Assembly (NCBI GenBank): GCA_030323885.1
Contig: CM059193.1
Coordinates: 79,263,447 to 79,327,446 of the forward strand
Length of the DNA: 64,000 bases
DNA from: Branchipolynoe longqiensis
Lineage: Eukaryota > Annelida > Polychaeta > Phyllodocida > Polynoidae
Direction of reading: 5' to 3'
Under the pieces are notes generated by a model. It made no database searches and was not told where the DNA came from. It saw only the letters and a list, made by a program, of their open reading frames with translations. Position 1 is the first letter of the stretch. Every line of letters begins with the position of its first letter. This document shows positions 52,600-64,000 of this stretch, one piece after another. A program made the translations under genes and the position numbers.

Positions 52600-54100
52600 G
52601 CCTACAAGTGACATAAATGATTCAGTAATCCCTCCAAGCATTCAAATGGATACAATGGTTGCCATGCTTAAAGTTGTGTTCAGCTTCCTACACCACAATG
52701 TTCCAAGTCAGTAACTAACATAACAGGCTATCCCTGCACTTTCACTAAGCGCTTTCAATTAAGCCTCAATAACCCTTCCTTCGATTGCAATACTTGCTTG
52801 CAATCACATATTTTATTTTGCTGAAAATATTTTTTGTTCAGCCCCGAAGCATTTAATGTTAAAACTCTAAATATCATGGTGTAAACACCTAAAGATATCA
52901 GACATTATTTAGACCCTTTTTTAAAGGGGTGGGAACATGACCAATACAACATTACTTATTCACAGTTATCATGAACAAATAAGACTATTTATAATTTTAA
53001 GTACCTATTTTCTACAGTTAATTAGGGCTTAATCGAGGCTGACAGTACCTACAGTGAACCTATCATTACTCATTGAGCCTAAATGGCCCTTCTCAGCTGT
53101 TATGAGTGACATAGAGTAGAGAATATACATACATATATGGATAGGCTTTTTCTATGAAATAGAACTGAAGCCAGCTTTTACTCATGGACCATGAATTATA
53201 GCGCATTATAAAGAAGCAGTTCAATGCAATATAATTCCCTAAGGAAAGCAGTACCAACTGTACTTTAAATAACAGTGGCTATGAAGCCATTTGACCCTTG
53301 CCGCTTACTCTACGTAGTTCCACCTATCCTCCCCCGCCTGATGTTAGAGGATAGGCTGTACAAGGTCAAACCCAGGGCAGGAGTATTAGACTGATAATTT
53401 ATCGCATGGCTATTCTTAGTAGTTCTGAGTGCAATGCAGTTAATATTTCTAGGATTTGAATATTTTGCTAAAATATAGTGAATATTTAATAAGAAACACA
53501 TCATAGAATTAATTGACCATACCCTTAGACTAAAGTGATCCTACATTTAAGTAGCGTGCAGTGTAAGTGTCTGAATCCTGTATACCCTATTGAAGCAAAT
53601 AAAGGCTACACCTACCTGAATCACCATCACCTACCTGACTAACCATGCCCTTGCACCCTACATTATTCACTAACTGCCACTGGGCACCTCATGGTGTTGT
53701 AGTTATAGCCCAACACTTCTAAATATGTCCTGAATGTTGAAAAGAATAATGTTGTAAGCAACTAGAATGTCTTTCGCTTGTGCACACACTGTATAATACT
53801 ATCCTATACAGCCATGTACAAGCTTCCCTATGTTTCAGTGCTCGCCTTGTTATACATACTTGTTTGCATCCTTGAAAAGCTGGCCCGAAGACTTCCCCGG
53901 CTAGCGCGGTTGAACGGACTGAGTGTCACTGATGGAGCCATCAAGCGTTCCCCCCCTAATAGACAGTAACACAAGACTAGAAACAGAGCCAGTCACCTTC
54001 TACGCCTTCACAAATACAACCAGTCTTTCTTCTTTATTTTACTATGGGAAGCCAACATTGGAAGCCAACATTGGAAACCAACATGAGAAGCCAGCCACCC
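52600..54100. other. non-coding region
   Basis: No exon, RNA gene or repeat I can support. Confidence 0.4.
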
Positions 54101-54104
54101 TTCA

Positions 54105-54560
54105 TGCCACTGTGTAAGCAGCCAATCACTTTTCACATAATTATCTCGCTGACAAGTCACAACCACATCCCATACCAGTATAAGCAGCCAATCACCTTTC
54201 ACATATCTCGCTGACAAATCACAAGCACATTGCATACCAGTGTAAGCAGCCAATCACCTTTCGCATATCTCACTGACAACTCACAACCACATTTCATACC
54301 ACTGTAAGCAGCCAATCACCTTTCGCATATCTCACTGACAAGTCACAATCACATTTCATACTGCTGTATGCAGCCAATCACCTTTCACATATCTCCCTCT
54401 GTCTAAGCAGTCAATCACCTTCCACATATCTCATTGGCAAGTTACTATCAACTTTCATCTCACTGTGTAAGCAGCTAATCACCTTTCACATATCTCTCCT
54501 GGGAAGCCACAATCACCTTTCATACAACAATGGAAGCAGTCAATCACCTTTCAAACTTCC
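54105..54560. repeat. tandem array of about 62-65-bp units
   Basis: Seven or so units with AAGCAGCCAATCACCTTTC, ACATATCTC and TGACAAGTCACAA, becoming degenerate on the right. Confidence 0.85.
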
Positions 54561-54829
54561 ATAAAGGCAGCTAGTTCACAGTTCAGTAGGCAATAACCTT
54601 TCACACGCACTAAAGGAAGCCAGTCTTCTTTCATATCTATGTGTTGACAACAGTTTCCCTTTGCGACTCCCTATACGTAGGTAGTTTCCATTCACGCTTA
54701 TATGCAGACAGCAGGCATAGTTACCACTATTTCTTGAATAACCAGTCACCAGTCATATACACCATCTGACAAAAGTCATTATTCACACTTCCCAATGTGC
54801 AGCCGTTACCTTATACACTTGGCAATACT

Positions 54830-55345
54830 AAGTAGGTCTTCTTTCATTCCTATTTATCGTAAGTGGGTGTTCTCTGATATATATCTATGCCAAGCCAGTT
54901 TTCTTTCATTCCTATTTATCGTAAGCGGATATTCTTTTGTTGTTGAAGATTTATACTGCCTATCATGGATAAGCCTGAATAGGCTTGTTTTCACCATTAG
55001 ACAGTTTGTCGATAGAAAGCCCGAGCCTACACTTTTACCGACCCAAGGGATTTTTAACCTCCCACACCACATAGACATGGTATGAGAGCAACTGGCCTTT
55101 GATGACGCTGTAAGTTATACACAACGGTGGAAATCCAAATTGGCAGAGATGGGGGCACGGGGAATCGAACCACCGACCTTCAGATTAGGAGTCCGACCTA
55201 GAAAAAAGTCACTCTAACCACTCCGCCACAGAGAATATATTCTCTGATATATATCTATGGGAAGCCAGTTTTCTTTCATTCCTATTTATCGTAAGTGGGA
55301 ATTTTTTTATATATCTATGGGAAGCCAGTTTTCTTTCATAGTATT
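54830..55345. repeat. GCCAGTTTTCTTTCATTCC repeat, interrupted by a SINE
   Basis: Four units with AAGCCAGTTTTCTTTCATTC and CTATTTATCGTAAGTGGG. Two lie left and two right of the inserted SINE at about 54960-55240. Confidence 0.75.
54960..55240 (-). mobile_element. tRNA-derived SINE, family B
   Basis: Minus orientation. The right end is tRNA-like: GGCGGAGTGGTTAGAGTGAC, an anticodon arm TCGGA-CTCCTAA-TCTGA (anticodon CCU, as in tRNA-Arg) and GGTGGTTCGATTCCC. The body runs left through CAGCGTCATCAAAGGCC to GTGTAGGCTCGGGCTTTC. An inserted run of T in the D arm argues against a working tRNA. Confidence 0.75.
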
Positions 55346-55599
55346 CATGAGAAATAAATCTTCCTTCATATGTATCCATGTGAATCTAGTCTTCTTTCAC
55401 ACATATCTAAAGTTCTGTGGGAAGGCAGTCATCGTTCATGCCATTCCGTGGTATATTCAGCCATAAAGAACTTGTATACCTCTCCTTTAGTAACATTCAC
55501 CTTTTGCACATCACTGAGGTTGCAAGTTGTCAAACATCCCTGCGAAAAGCTATGGGTCTAACATACCGATGGGGGAAAACCATGTACCATAACTTATTT

Positions 55600-57165
55600 T
55601 CCACTTTTGCCAATTATTTCCCTCCAAATTGACTGACTTTACTCACGTAAACTGGGCAAGCCTCGTTTTGATTAAGAAGCAAATAAGATCTATATTGCTG
55701 CTATCCCAGTTCATCATGGTTCACGTGACAGACACACCACACATACACACACATCAGTGGGCAATGTAAGAATTGAAATATTAGGTAGAATATATCACAT
55801 GATTCCTTAACAGACCTGGATAAGATGCCAGCTAAGAATAGTCTCTAAGAAGAGACGGTATTTACATATGGATTACAAATTCGCAAAAAAATGTAGCTCA
55901 TGTCAATAAGAAAATACAGCTTTAACTTTAACTGGCTAGATTTGTAAGACTATGCATCTCCAAATTCATTTTCACATATTAATGTGCTTAGTAGTTTCAT
56001 GACACATTCTGGGATAATATAATAGTCATATATCTCATAATAACAAATATACGTGAAAAGCCTCCCACTGTAAGATTCAAGTGTATCTTATTTTTCCTCT
56101 CTTTGGCGGTGATTTGTTTATTTGCAGGCAGCACTTGAAATCTTCAACTTGAACACAATTATCAGTAAAATATTATTGTAAACAAAGTTGGTAGTGCAGT
56201 AGTGCAGTAGTGCACAAGTGACCATCGGAAAGCAGTTTTGAACACTGCAGCCGACAGCTTTTCACTATATTGGTTAATCTATAGGCAAATATAGCTCTTG
56301 TACATTATTAGTGATTTTACATTAAGTGTAGAGTATTTTTAACCTGTAAAGGTAGTATCAAATTAATTGTTTGTGGTTTCAGAACTCCACCTGTGAAAGG
56401 TAGACAGAAAAGCAGGTTTAGAATTGTGATTATTATTGCAAATTATTATGTATTGTTATTATTATTATTATTAATGCAAAGTGTGCTGGATTTCATTATA
56501 AGTAAGAGAATATTCGTGGTAAAGTTTCAATTAAAAATAACTGAAGTGAGCTCTGCTCAAATTGAAACCGAGCTAAGTGAATGCAAACTATAGATCACAC
56601 AGAATACAAAATGTGTTATGGCATAGAAAAAAAGAAGACACTTTGTAATCTTCACACATTTATCTAATTAAGCCACACTTATTCAATCCTACTTACTTGT
56701 CCTTAAGTGCATAATATTACCTACATGGCAGTTCTTACATAACCTCAGTTCTTCGTATTGCCTTTTAATCTTCTTACTACATAGGTGGTGTTAGGAAATA
56801 TCCTGTAATGGCCATGCATAGTTAAACTGTATCCTATTAAGCCTAGTGAATGGTGAATAACATATGGCATGTAAGGCATCATAAGACGTAATCTAAATCG
56901 GTATAAGCCTTTTTCCCTTATTTACCCTCCTTCCACTACCACTGTCTCCCAAAGCAAACCAATCGGCTCCTCAGCTCAAGACAAGCATGGCCATTTGAAG
57001 CCTTTTGGACTATTTAAGGAAATGAGTTCATGCAGTTATCACATGTGGGAAAGAAATATTAATGCGGTATGCTAGCACAGCGGCAAATCACTGGCTTCCC
57101 CACCACAAGGTGGAGCAGGCGCCATGCTGGCCACACCATTACCCACTTAGTAAGGACCAGTCACT
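55600..57165. other. AT-rich non-coding region
   Basis: No supported gene. A TTA-repeat lies at 56455-56475. Confidence 0.4.
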
Positions 57166-57169
57166 ATGG

Positions 57170-57575
57170 ATCATTTAATATATTTATAATATATATAAAA
57201 TATCATGCATAATATATAATACATGATATATAAGGTATATATAAATTATACAAATTATATATAGCATATATATATAGCATATGCATCATATTTAATACAT
57301 ATCATATACAATATATATATAATGTATCTTATATACACCATATATATCATATATAATATATATCATATACAATATATATCACAAATAATATATATATATA
57401 ATACAAATATATATATATATAATATATAGATAAATGTAAAATTAATATATACACATATATATGTGAAATTATATTACATATGCATCATTGCAGATTATAT
57501 CACATATAATTTATACATATATGTACAAAATTATATTATATGAATATATTTGTATATTTACATAATTTACCTAGA
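57170..57575. repeat. AT-rich block
   Basis: About 400 bp of ATATAT-type repeats with many short palindromes. Confidence 0.9.
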
Positions 57576-57579
57576 CTAG

Positions 57580-59155
57580 TAAATTTGTAAAATGGAGTCA
57601 TAAATCCAGAGTACTCCTTGTTGAAGGCAGTACATCATTCAATCTACTTGAGAGAACTGATTGGTGCCTGACTATTGTAGAAATGTGGGGGAGGGGAGGA
57701 ATATGTATACATCGATGTTATTAGAATTGTATTCTGGCTGAACACCCACAGCATTGGGGTATTCCTGTAATCAAATAATGCAACCATCGGATAATGCTTC
57801 CATCGGATAATGCTTCTATCGGATAACTCAACTTTAAATGAATGCCATAACTCCAGACACTTGTGTGGGCAAATTGCAAAATGACACCTGCGTTAAGTCT
57901 CTAAGCTGAAGCTGCCCAGGAGGCCAGTCACCAGCACTGCGACTCACTTGGCTCAGAGTGCATGCTCGGCCAAAGAGTCCAAAGCGCTAACTACTTTTAG
58001 CTAGCCCAACCTCTGTTGACAATCCACCTATATTTCCATTGATGGTACATACAGCCAGTTAGTTTGCACTATGTAGGATGACCATGGTATCCCGCAAAAA
58101 AATGCAGAAATTAGACTGAAACATTGGGGGCAGCTAGTAGGTTCCGACAGAACCACCGCCAAATTTCCGTGAAATCTCAGATTTTACCAAATATGGTTAG
58201 CATTGTCAGGGAATCACGGAAAATGCCAGAAGTCAAGTTTCAACTGTCCTTATTGTGACTGTATTATCGTCCATGACAAACTTTCTTGTTTGGGTTTTAT
58301 GTTCTAGCAACATCTAAGATCATATAGTATTAAGAAGATATAGTATTAATCGGTGAATATCAAAGGTCACGGAAATCCACAAAATTGCAGACCTTACATC
58401 CCAAGCTAAGCCTACGGTAGCAATGGCTGACGCAGCAAAACTAATGGCTCATAACATGTACAGTAGAGTGCACATCGATGATATAAACAGCAGTTTTGAT
58501 TCTGCTCGAGAATTTAAAGCATTGCTGAAATCAGGTATTGATATTTTTCCAAACAGAATTAACATGTCACTACATACAAATATCTGACGTTACTGCAGGA
58601 TGATATGGGCTAGCTTCAGCAATAGCAATTAAGAGCAGTTTGACATGTCGTCCGCTACAAGTTATGTATAAAATATCACCCATGCTAGGCCCATTACATA
58701 TATATGGCGAAAGCGATAGGGAGTTCTCACACTGACAACATGCAAAGCCAACAAAGCTAATCTCTTTACACACAAGATGGAGATCCTACCAAAAAGTACT
58801 TACACAGGCACTGTCCAATAAGGGTTTTTAAGGTGGGTTTACAGGCCAAAGACAATTCTCCATATTCAGAAGTATCAGAATATGACGATTAATAGTTGAT
58901 ATATTATCAAATATTTCCAATAAAGCTATTTATAACCTAAGTTTTTGTTTTTTTTAGGGGGGGAATCCAGCTATGCTTATTCGGGCAAGTCATTAATTAT
59001 AAAAGAGGATTATTAACAAACATCCTACTACTATAGTCACGTGACACATGGTCACTGAGTAACTATGAAGCCTTTTGTCTAATCTAAACCAGGGATCTCT
59101 TAGAGATCAAGGCAATAATAGTTACATTGTGATATTATCTCTTTTAGATCCTTTT
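57580..59155. other. non-coding region
   Basis: No supported gene. It contains tail fragments of SINE family A near 58285-58325 and three CCATCGGATAATGC-type repeats at 57782-57825. Confidence 0.4.
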
Positions 59156-59159
59156 TAAA

Positions 59160-59400
59160 GTTGCACCGCTTTGATAAGAGCATAAACAATCATCATCATC
59201 ATCACCATGATCATCATCCTCAATCCCTTAATTGCGAGGGTCGTTTGGGCACCACAGATGACTTTGCAACCAGTTTTCTCCAGTTTGTCCTGTTCTCCAC
59301 TTCCCTCTGGGACTTGCCAAACTCCAGGCTTGTCCATTCCTTATGTTATCCTCACTTCTTCCTTTCTTTGCCTTGCCAGACTGTCATCAGAACCAGACTT
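59160..59400 (-). mobile_element. 5'-truncated LINE 3' end, copy 2
   Basis: Minus strand, LEFGKSQREVEN, WRKLVAKSSVV and a LRD-stop ending, followed by an ATC/GAT trinucleotide tail (59192-59216). Same LINE as 33660-33868. Confidence 0.7.
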
Positions 59401-59429
59401 TATGCTTGTTGAGATATCCCTTTTTTTTG

Positions 59430-59495
59430 GTCCATTAGTTGTTTAAGCAGGGGAAATTTCAGTCATAGACGACTGGTCTTCCTCATTCCACTGCT
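59430..59495 (-). mobile_element. SINE family A tail fragment
   Basis: CAGTGGAATGAGGAAGACCA on the minus strand, immediately joined to a family B fragment. Confidence 0.6.
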
Positions 59496-59496
59496 G

Positions 59497-59655
59497 GTCG
59501 ATAGAAAGCCCGAGCCTACACTTTTACCAACCCAAGGGATTTTTAACCTCCCACACCACATAGACATCGTATGAGAGCAACAGGCCTTTGATGACGCTGT
59601 AAGTTATACACAACGGTGGAAATCCAAATTGGCAGAGCTGGGGGCACGGGGACAT
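59497..59655 (-). mobile_element. SINE family B fragment
   Basis: It shares GTCGATAGAAAGCCCGAGCC through GGCAGAGCTGGGGGCACGGG with 55005-55155. The tRNA-like head is missing. Confidence 0.7.
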
Positions 59656-59844
59656 AGGAATTTCTCAATTGACTTAAAGTGTTGCTCATAGATCCATCTA
59701 CATCATTTAACTATAGTTCTAAGTGCCTCTAAGGAAGAGTTGTGAACTGTATCTTTGTTTACTTCACAGTTGTGGTTATACAGTTAAACTAAAGCTGTAC
59801 CTAATGCTATGTGCTTTTTCTTTTTTTTCTTTTTTTCCCTTGAA

Positions 59845-60025
59845 GATTTATACTGCCTATAATGGATGTCTGAATAGACTTGTTTTCACCATTAGACAGT
59901 TGATCAATAGAAAGCCCGAGCCTACACTTTTACAGACTCAAGTGATTTTTTAACCTCCCACACCACATAGTCATGTTGTAAAGAGCAACTGGCCTTTGAT
60001 GACGCTGTCAGTTATACACAGCTAA
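59845..60025 (-). mobile_element. SINE family B fragment, diverged
   Basis: It shares TAGACTTGTTTTCACCATTA and AGAAAGCCCGAGCCTACAC with 54970-55040, ending at CAGTTATACACA. Confidence 0.65.
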
Positions 60026-60599
60026 TAGTTGTGTAAGTTGTTGGGTCCGTGTTAACTATTCAATGATTCACCTCTTGGTTTATAGTTGCGGAACCATATA
60101 ACTATAATTAATGCCACATGATCCAGCGGCAGACATGATATATCATGCTTAAATATCCAAATTAAAGAAAAGTCAGCAGATATATTTGCACTGACGGAAC
60201 TATCCAAATAGAACTCAATTTGTCAAACAGGTTCACCTGAATGAGTTTTCTACCTACATATAGACTATCAGAATAACATAACCCCAGATTCATTTCTAAG
60301 AGACAATAATTTAGAGACAATACTTATTGCAAAAGTATGCATCGCTTATCGCCACCCATTGTGTTCATTACATATATGCAAAACTTCCATTCGACGAAAG
60401 ACCATCATTCGGCTAAACAAATTTGAGAGCTTGACAGGGCATCAATCTTTGCTGCAAAGTTACCAATTAAGGTTATTTCCTGTATACGCTTGCATGTATT
60501 CCTTCCTGAACTTCTTTCTGAGATCTTCGACTTTTAACCAGAATTTCGCGGTGCACAATGTTTATATTTGTGGGTTTTCAACTTCAAAGGTGGCTTTCA

Positions 60600-60735
60600 A
60601 CACATAATTGATTGTGAACTTTTACTTTCTGTGTAAAAGCAATGGCAGGATAACAGAATACTAGTTGAACACTTCTCATCTCGATTATGGTCTTTGCTGC
60701 TGACAGGGCGATAAGCAATAACCACTAACTAACAC
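60600..60735 (+). mobile_element. fragment of the CAAT-tailed retroposon family
   Basis: ACACATAATTGATTGTGAAC and GTGTAAAAGCAATGG, as at 280-320, ending in a degenerate AACCACTAACTAAC tail. Confidence 0.5.
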
Positions 60736-60739
60736 TTTC

Positions 60740-62320
60740 TGGTATTAGGAAATATAAAGAAAGAACTAAAAAAAAAAGAAACTCCACATACATTTGAAAT
60801 CTTCAACCATCCCTATACATATTTGAAATCAATACGTAGATCAACCATCCCGCCAGGCATAAATATCGCTCTTGCTCTAAATATAAAGCAATGCTCAATG
60901 AAGATTCATCTGCGTTTTGAATTTCTTCATGGGTGATCTGCAGTAAAGCTATTCAAATTGAACCCACAAAATGACAACACGCATGCAGCTCAATATGGAC
61001 TGTTAGCAATAGAAGGGTCATCACGGCCATAGAACGCAGAATGGTCAGACACGATGACATCACAGAAGGGTCGCGCATACAACGTCAAGGTCAAGGGCAT
61101 CCTTGACCAATCACAGGTAAGCAGGTCAGGCCTCAGCCAATCAACGTCCCCCTAATATACCAAAGTAGTGGAACGCAGGCCCTCTGGTGGTTAGATGAAG
61201 AAACTAAAGAGGAAAGCGCCCAGGCATTGATATTAATGCCATAAAAGGTATCATGCCGTTATAAGGAGTAATTAAACTAAGCTCTTCAAAAACAACAAAG
61301 TTTCTTCGTGACCAGAATCGTTCAGGCATCTGTCATTTTATATGAATACAAAATCTTAGTTTCCAATCAAAATCAAATATTTGGTTGCTCATGCCATAAA
61401 CAGATCCATTCAGGCGACAGCAAAGGTTGTAGTAATTTTAATTCAGAATAAAAAAGTGACCATCACCTTGCTTGCCATAGTTACCGTGCTAATAGATTAG
61501 TTGAGCTTACACCACAAGGCAGGTTCAGATCATGATTGGCAACTGCCTCGCAACAATCTTCTCCGCCATAACACTTAATGTTAGCGCAAACACATGTAAA
61601 ACTAGGAACTTAACGAAATGGTTAGGTAGTTAAGTCTCAAGTGTAGAGCTTAGAACCGCTACGATTAAACTAGTTAATCACATGTGTCGGTCTTGAGTGT
61701 TAAGCAGGAGATGATGTGTTAGCCTTAATTACACGCTAAAACAGGGATGAGAGTTACCTTTAAGAACAAATTGTGGAAGTGTGACTTCCGGCAAATTTTG
61801 GATGGGAATATGATGGATATGACCAAGAAGAAAAATGCTATGAAATTAAAAACCCGCCGAAAATGGGGAATTTCTCATCCCTGTAAACCAACAACAGTCA
61901 CGCTTCTCCTAAAGTTTAAAGGCAGATCAATAGATGAACTTAAATCAAACCAGCCAATCTTTAGAACCCACAAATGGGAGAGGGTATTTTTTCGAGGGTG
62001 GGTGGGAAGACAATTTCTTTTGAATGAAATTTGAAAATGGGCGACACAATGAAGATTACCACAAAGAGAAATTGTGTCTCGACTTGGGTTGTGACGTATC
62101 GGAAGGAGCTGGTTCGGTGGTTACATTACGTGGGGGTCTACACGCAGAGGGGGGGTTCTCTGCCTGGTGGTGTCAGCTACTGAATCACCTGCACTCCGCA
62201 CGCTCAACACAGCAACGCCTCCCTGGTTACCATCCTTCACTCGGCCTTAGTTACAGCAGTCAAATGCACAGGCTTAGCCCAGTGCATGAGCTGTGTGCTT
62301 TTTATATTTTCCTACCTTAA
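60740..62320. other. non-coding region
   Basis: No supported gene. The open frames at 61747-62320 have no recognisable domain or splice context. Confidence 0.4.
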
Positions 62321-62740
62321 ATTGTGTTAAAATATTTTTTTTAATATTTTGTGCAGCAGTCAAATTCACAGGGTTAGCCCAGTGCATAAGTGGTGTGTTT
62401 TTATTTTAGTTTCCAACCTTAAACCTTGTGTAATACGTATATATTGTTTTCATTTCATGCAGCAGTCTAATGCACATGGTTAGACCAGTGCATAAGTGGT
62501 ATGCTTAAATTTTAATTATATTTTTTACTTTCCTACCTTAATTTATTTTTAATATATATAAATATTTTCATTTTCTGCAGCATAGTCAAATGCACATGGT
62601 TAGCACAGTGCATTAGTGGTATGCATTTACTTTTTTATTTGATTTTATTAAAAACAAAATATATATATATATTTTTCATTTTCTGCAAGTCAAATGCACA
62701 AGGTTAGCAAAGTGCATAAATGGTGTGATTTTGTGTTTTT
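62320..62740. repeat. tandem repeat of about 110-bp units
   Basis: Four to five diverging units with GCAGTCAAATGCACA, GGTTAGCCCAGTGCATAAG and an AT-rich spacer. Confidence 0.8.
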
Positions 62741-63652
62741 TATTTTTCTACCATATTAAAAAAATATATTTCTTTTTAAATGTTTTACATTAGTTAATTC
62801 TTTACAATTCCCAACTTTATTTTGCTACATTTTAAATCTTTTCAAATATTTTACTTTTTTTGTTAAATTTAATCAAATACTTTACTTTCGTTTTTTACAT
62901 TTTATTTTTGTGACAGCTTCTTTTCAACTGTTCTATGTCTCTCTAACGCATCGTCCACATAAACATGAAATAAATATATAATTAAATCACATTTTGGTTA
63001 GTTATTTCAGTACAATAATGCTTCATTATTTAAAATAAAATGATTAATGGTAAAAAACCGCCTGAGTATTCCTACAATCAAACCGATTTATTTTAAAGCT
63101 TTGAATATTCCTCCCTACCCCACCCTATCTGATCTAATTTGATTTGATTTAATTATTTCCGAACTGATATACAAATAGCTTGCTACACTTAAAGCGCTTC
63201 GCTTTATTTTGAGTGCCAATATGCATATCGAAGCTAAAGCTGTGCATTCTAGAATCCGGTAGAAGCTGGTATGATAAATGTTAATGATAGTCTTTAAGCA
63301 GTGCAGTAGCATTCTGTTATATAAGTACTACCCAAAAGGTTGATGTTTTCTAACTAGCAAAGCTTGTGTGTTCAGTAAAGCATTACATAATTAACAATTT
63401 GTCTGGCAATGTTCTGATTTTCTGCTCATTGTTGAAAAATAACAAAGTAAAGAGAAAGAGCATAGCTAAGTTTGTATTGTTTACACTTGGTGCATAGTAA
63501 ATTCCTAACTGGTATTAATAGCAACTTATCTATGGTGATATCAGCCCAGGACATCACCAATAACTAACCTTCCTCTAATTGGTCATATTTGATGAATGAG
63601 TTGTGCAAAGTTTTAATCAATTCCACATAAGTACAAAGAGTGCTTCTGTTAA
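62741..63652. other. AT-rich non-coding region
   Basis: No gene seen. Confidence 0.4.
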
Positions 63653-64000
63653 TTAAAGTTGCAGAGTTCGATGAAAATATCCAATTTTCAAAACAAAAAC
63701 AATTATCTACATTTGATCCTATATATCTAACTTAGATATTTGTGCCCTTATTAAGCATCTGTCACCACATCGAAGGGAATACTAAGTCAATGTAATAAAA
63801 CTTGTTACTGCAGAAGCCTAGGGTGTCCAAGTTTTGGCATACTTGCTCAAATTAATTTTGCATTTCAAATACCTCAAAAGTTGGCCATTTAAAATAAAAG
63901 TTACCTCAAACCAAAGTAAGGTAGATTATAATGATCAGCCTAATATATTTATTTCAGAAAATGACAGAAACTCAAAAGCATCGGACTATGCAACTTCAAG
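63653..64000 (+). mobile_element. TTAA-flanked TIR element, copy 6, at the window end
   Basis: It starts TTAAAGTTGCAGAGTTCGATG and reaches CATCGGACTATGCAACTTCA at the last bases, so it is essentially complete, in the same orientation as copies 1 and 2. Confidence 0.85.

Noticed and set aside
55145..55240. functional tRNA-Arg gene on the minus strand
   Set aside because: The anticodon arm folds, but the D-arm carries a T-rich insertion and the T-stem is mismatched. The downstream body recurs at 59500 and 59850, so it is a SINE.
61747..62320. two overlapping plus-strand genes
   Set aside because: No domain similarity. Short segments resemble non-coding dispersed pieces near 26100 and 58200.

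Overview
This is eukaryotic nuclear DNA from an animal, most likely a non-vertebrate metazoan. It has spliced genes with GT-AG introns, tRNA-derived SINEs, LINE tails, several families of terminal-inverted-repeat (TIR) elements, a Ty3/gypsy retrotransposon and two DIRS/Ngaro-type tyrosine-recombinase retrotransposons. The one host gene I recognise is an SBF (MTMR5/13) homologue that carries a C1 domain, a layout I associate with invertebrate rather than vertebrate SBF proteins. I cannot name the species.

Positions 1-16,100 are mobile DNA. A TTAA-flanked TIR element (80-699) holds a nested 261-bp retroposon with a 12-bp target duplication. A Ty3/gypsy element follows: short LTR 817-935, primer-binding site at 936, gag-pol from 968. 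It is cut inside the RNase H region by a 5.2-kb Ngaro-like element (3266-8475) with split direct repeats A1, B1-A2, B2 and broken gag and pol but an intact tyrosine recombinase frame. The gypsy reading frame resumes in register at 8476 and ends in the integrase zinc-binding region. A second, GC-rich and decayed Ngaro-like element lies on the minus strand at 12,107-15,860.

Positions 16,100-32,500 hold dispersed repeats (copies of the TTAA element, SINEs, other TIR elements, simple repeats). There is one candidate 5' coding exon of an unidentified minus-strand gene (18,479-18,653) and one weak terminal-exon candidate near 27,300.

Positions 32,534-49,379 hold twelve minus-strand exons coding for the C-terminal 653 residues of SBF: end of the myotubularin pseudophosphatase region, a C1 zinc domain split over two exons, and a C-terminal PH domain. 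All twelve exons have canonical splice borders and phases that match at every junction. A 14-nt microexon at 51,608-51,621 may precede them. The 5' part of the gene (DENN and GRAM regions) was not found here.

The most unusual feature is that several SBF introns are filled with tandem arrays that touch or nearly touch an exon, and whose units carry splice-signal-like sequences of the same type as the neighbouring real site. These are donor-like GTAAGT/GTTAGT units next to donors, and branchpoint, pyrimidine tract and AG units next to an acceptor. One array copies the 3' end of the exon with its donor about ten times in an open frame. Positions 52,500-64,000 contain no gene I can support: AT-rich blocks, SINE and LINE fragments and tandem repeats.
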